Assembly (NCBI GenBank): GCA_945875045.1
Contig: CAMCIX010000097.1
Coordinates: forward strand, 1 to 6,348
Direction of reading: 5' to 3'
Source of the DNA: an uncultured Clostridia bacterium
GTDB taxonomy: Bacteria > Bacillota > Clostridia > Oscillospirales > Acutalibacteraceae
DNA: 6,348 bases
Positions 6,187-6,348 of this stretch are shown piece by piece. The notes under the pieces are model-generated. The model made no database searches and had not been told where the DNA came from. It saw nothing but the letters and a program-made list of their open reading frames with translations. The first letter of the stretch is position 1. Each line of letters starts with the position of its first letter. Position numbers and translations under genes: made by a program.

Positions 6187-6348
6187 TTATATCCCCGCCG
6201 CAAAGGTCGGGAAGCTGTTTTCGGTGCTTTTTTCAACCCTTTTATTGTAATCCGCAACCGCAAAGCGGACGTGGACGCATATAGAGGTCATAAAATACGG
6301 CATTGTAAAAACAAGCGGGAATATAAAAAACGAAATCAAAATCCATCC
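6187..6348 (-). CDS. C-terminal fragment of an unidentified membrane protein (cut by window edge)
   Basis: On the minus strand an uninterrupted frame enters at base 6348 and ends at a TAA at 6189-6187, giving 53 residues. It begins with a hydrophobic stretch (GWILISFFIFPLVFTMPYFM), probably a membrane helix. It continues VHVRFAVADYNKRVEKST, a charged tail likely in the cytoplasm, and ends FAAGI. The open frame, the stop right before a hairpin and the convergent arrangement support a real gene whose start lies beyond the window. I do not recognise the family from this short end. Confidence 0.6.
   Translation of the reverse strand, partial: GWILISFFIFPLVFTMPYFMTSICVHVRFAVADYNKRVEKSTENSFPTFAAGI

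Overview
The window looks like chromosomal DNA of a Gram-positive, low-to-middle GC member of the Firmicutes, most likely class Clostridia (gut Oscillospiraceae/Ruminococcaceae-like). This rests on strong purine-rich ribosome binding sites, frequent TTG/GTG starts, two lipoproteins with short signal peptides, a sigma-V/RsiV-like pair, and dense operons closed by hairpin terminators. The taxonomic placement is inference from protein style, not a database result. No stretch longer than 300 bases lacks a gene, and no rRNA, tRNA, CRISPR array, insertion sequence or origin is visible.

Left part (1-2461): a complete polar amino acid ABC importer. It is driven by a textbook promoter (TTGACA, 17 bp, TGnTATAAT). 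Order: substrate-binding lipoprotein (90-860), a hairpin terminator in the gap (871-900), permease (923-1678, TTG start), ATPase (1668-2408, GTG start, overlapping the permease by 11 bases), then a strong terminator (2425-2461). The internal terminator probably makes the binding protein more abundant than the membrane and ATPase subunits. The lipoprotein captures an amino acid outside the cell, the permease (as a dimer) forms the channel, and the ATPase powers import.

Right part (2482-6182): a four-gene operon of different character. It encodes an MBOAT-family membrane O-acyltransferase (2542-3936), an SGNH/GDSL lipoprotein (3949-4773), an ECF sigma factor (4776-5261) and a single-pass anti-sigma factor of the RsiV/DUF3298 type (5258-6151). 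The two halves are linked by tight spacing and one ATGA overlap. A candidate ECF-type promoter (TGTCAC, 17 bp, CGTCT) lies just before the first gene, so the sigma factor may drive its own operon. In Bacillus subtilis the lysozyme-sensing SigV-RsiV pair controls the one-protein peptidoglycan O-acetyltransferase OatA. Here the neighbours are instead a split MBOAT plus SGNH pair, the arrangement of PatA/PatB- and AlgI/AlgJ-type O-acetylation systems. The working model, which is inference, is an envelope-damage (perhaps lysozyme) responsive operon that O-acylates a cell-wall polymer. This is the most interesting content of the window.

Right edge (6187-6348): the C-terminal end of an unidentified membrane protein gene on the minus strand, converging on the operon and sharing a hairpin (6157-6182) with it.
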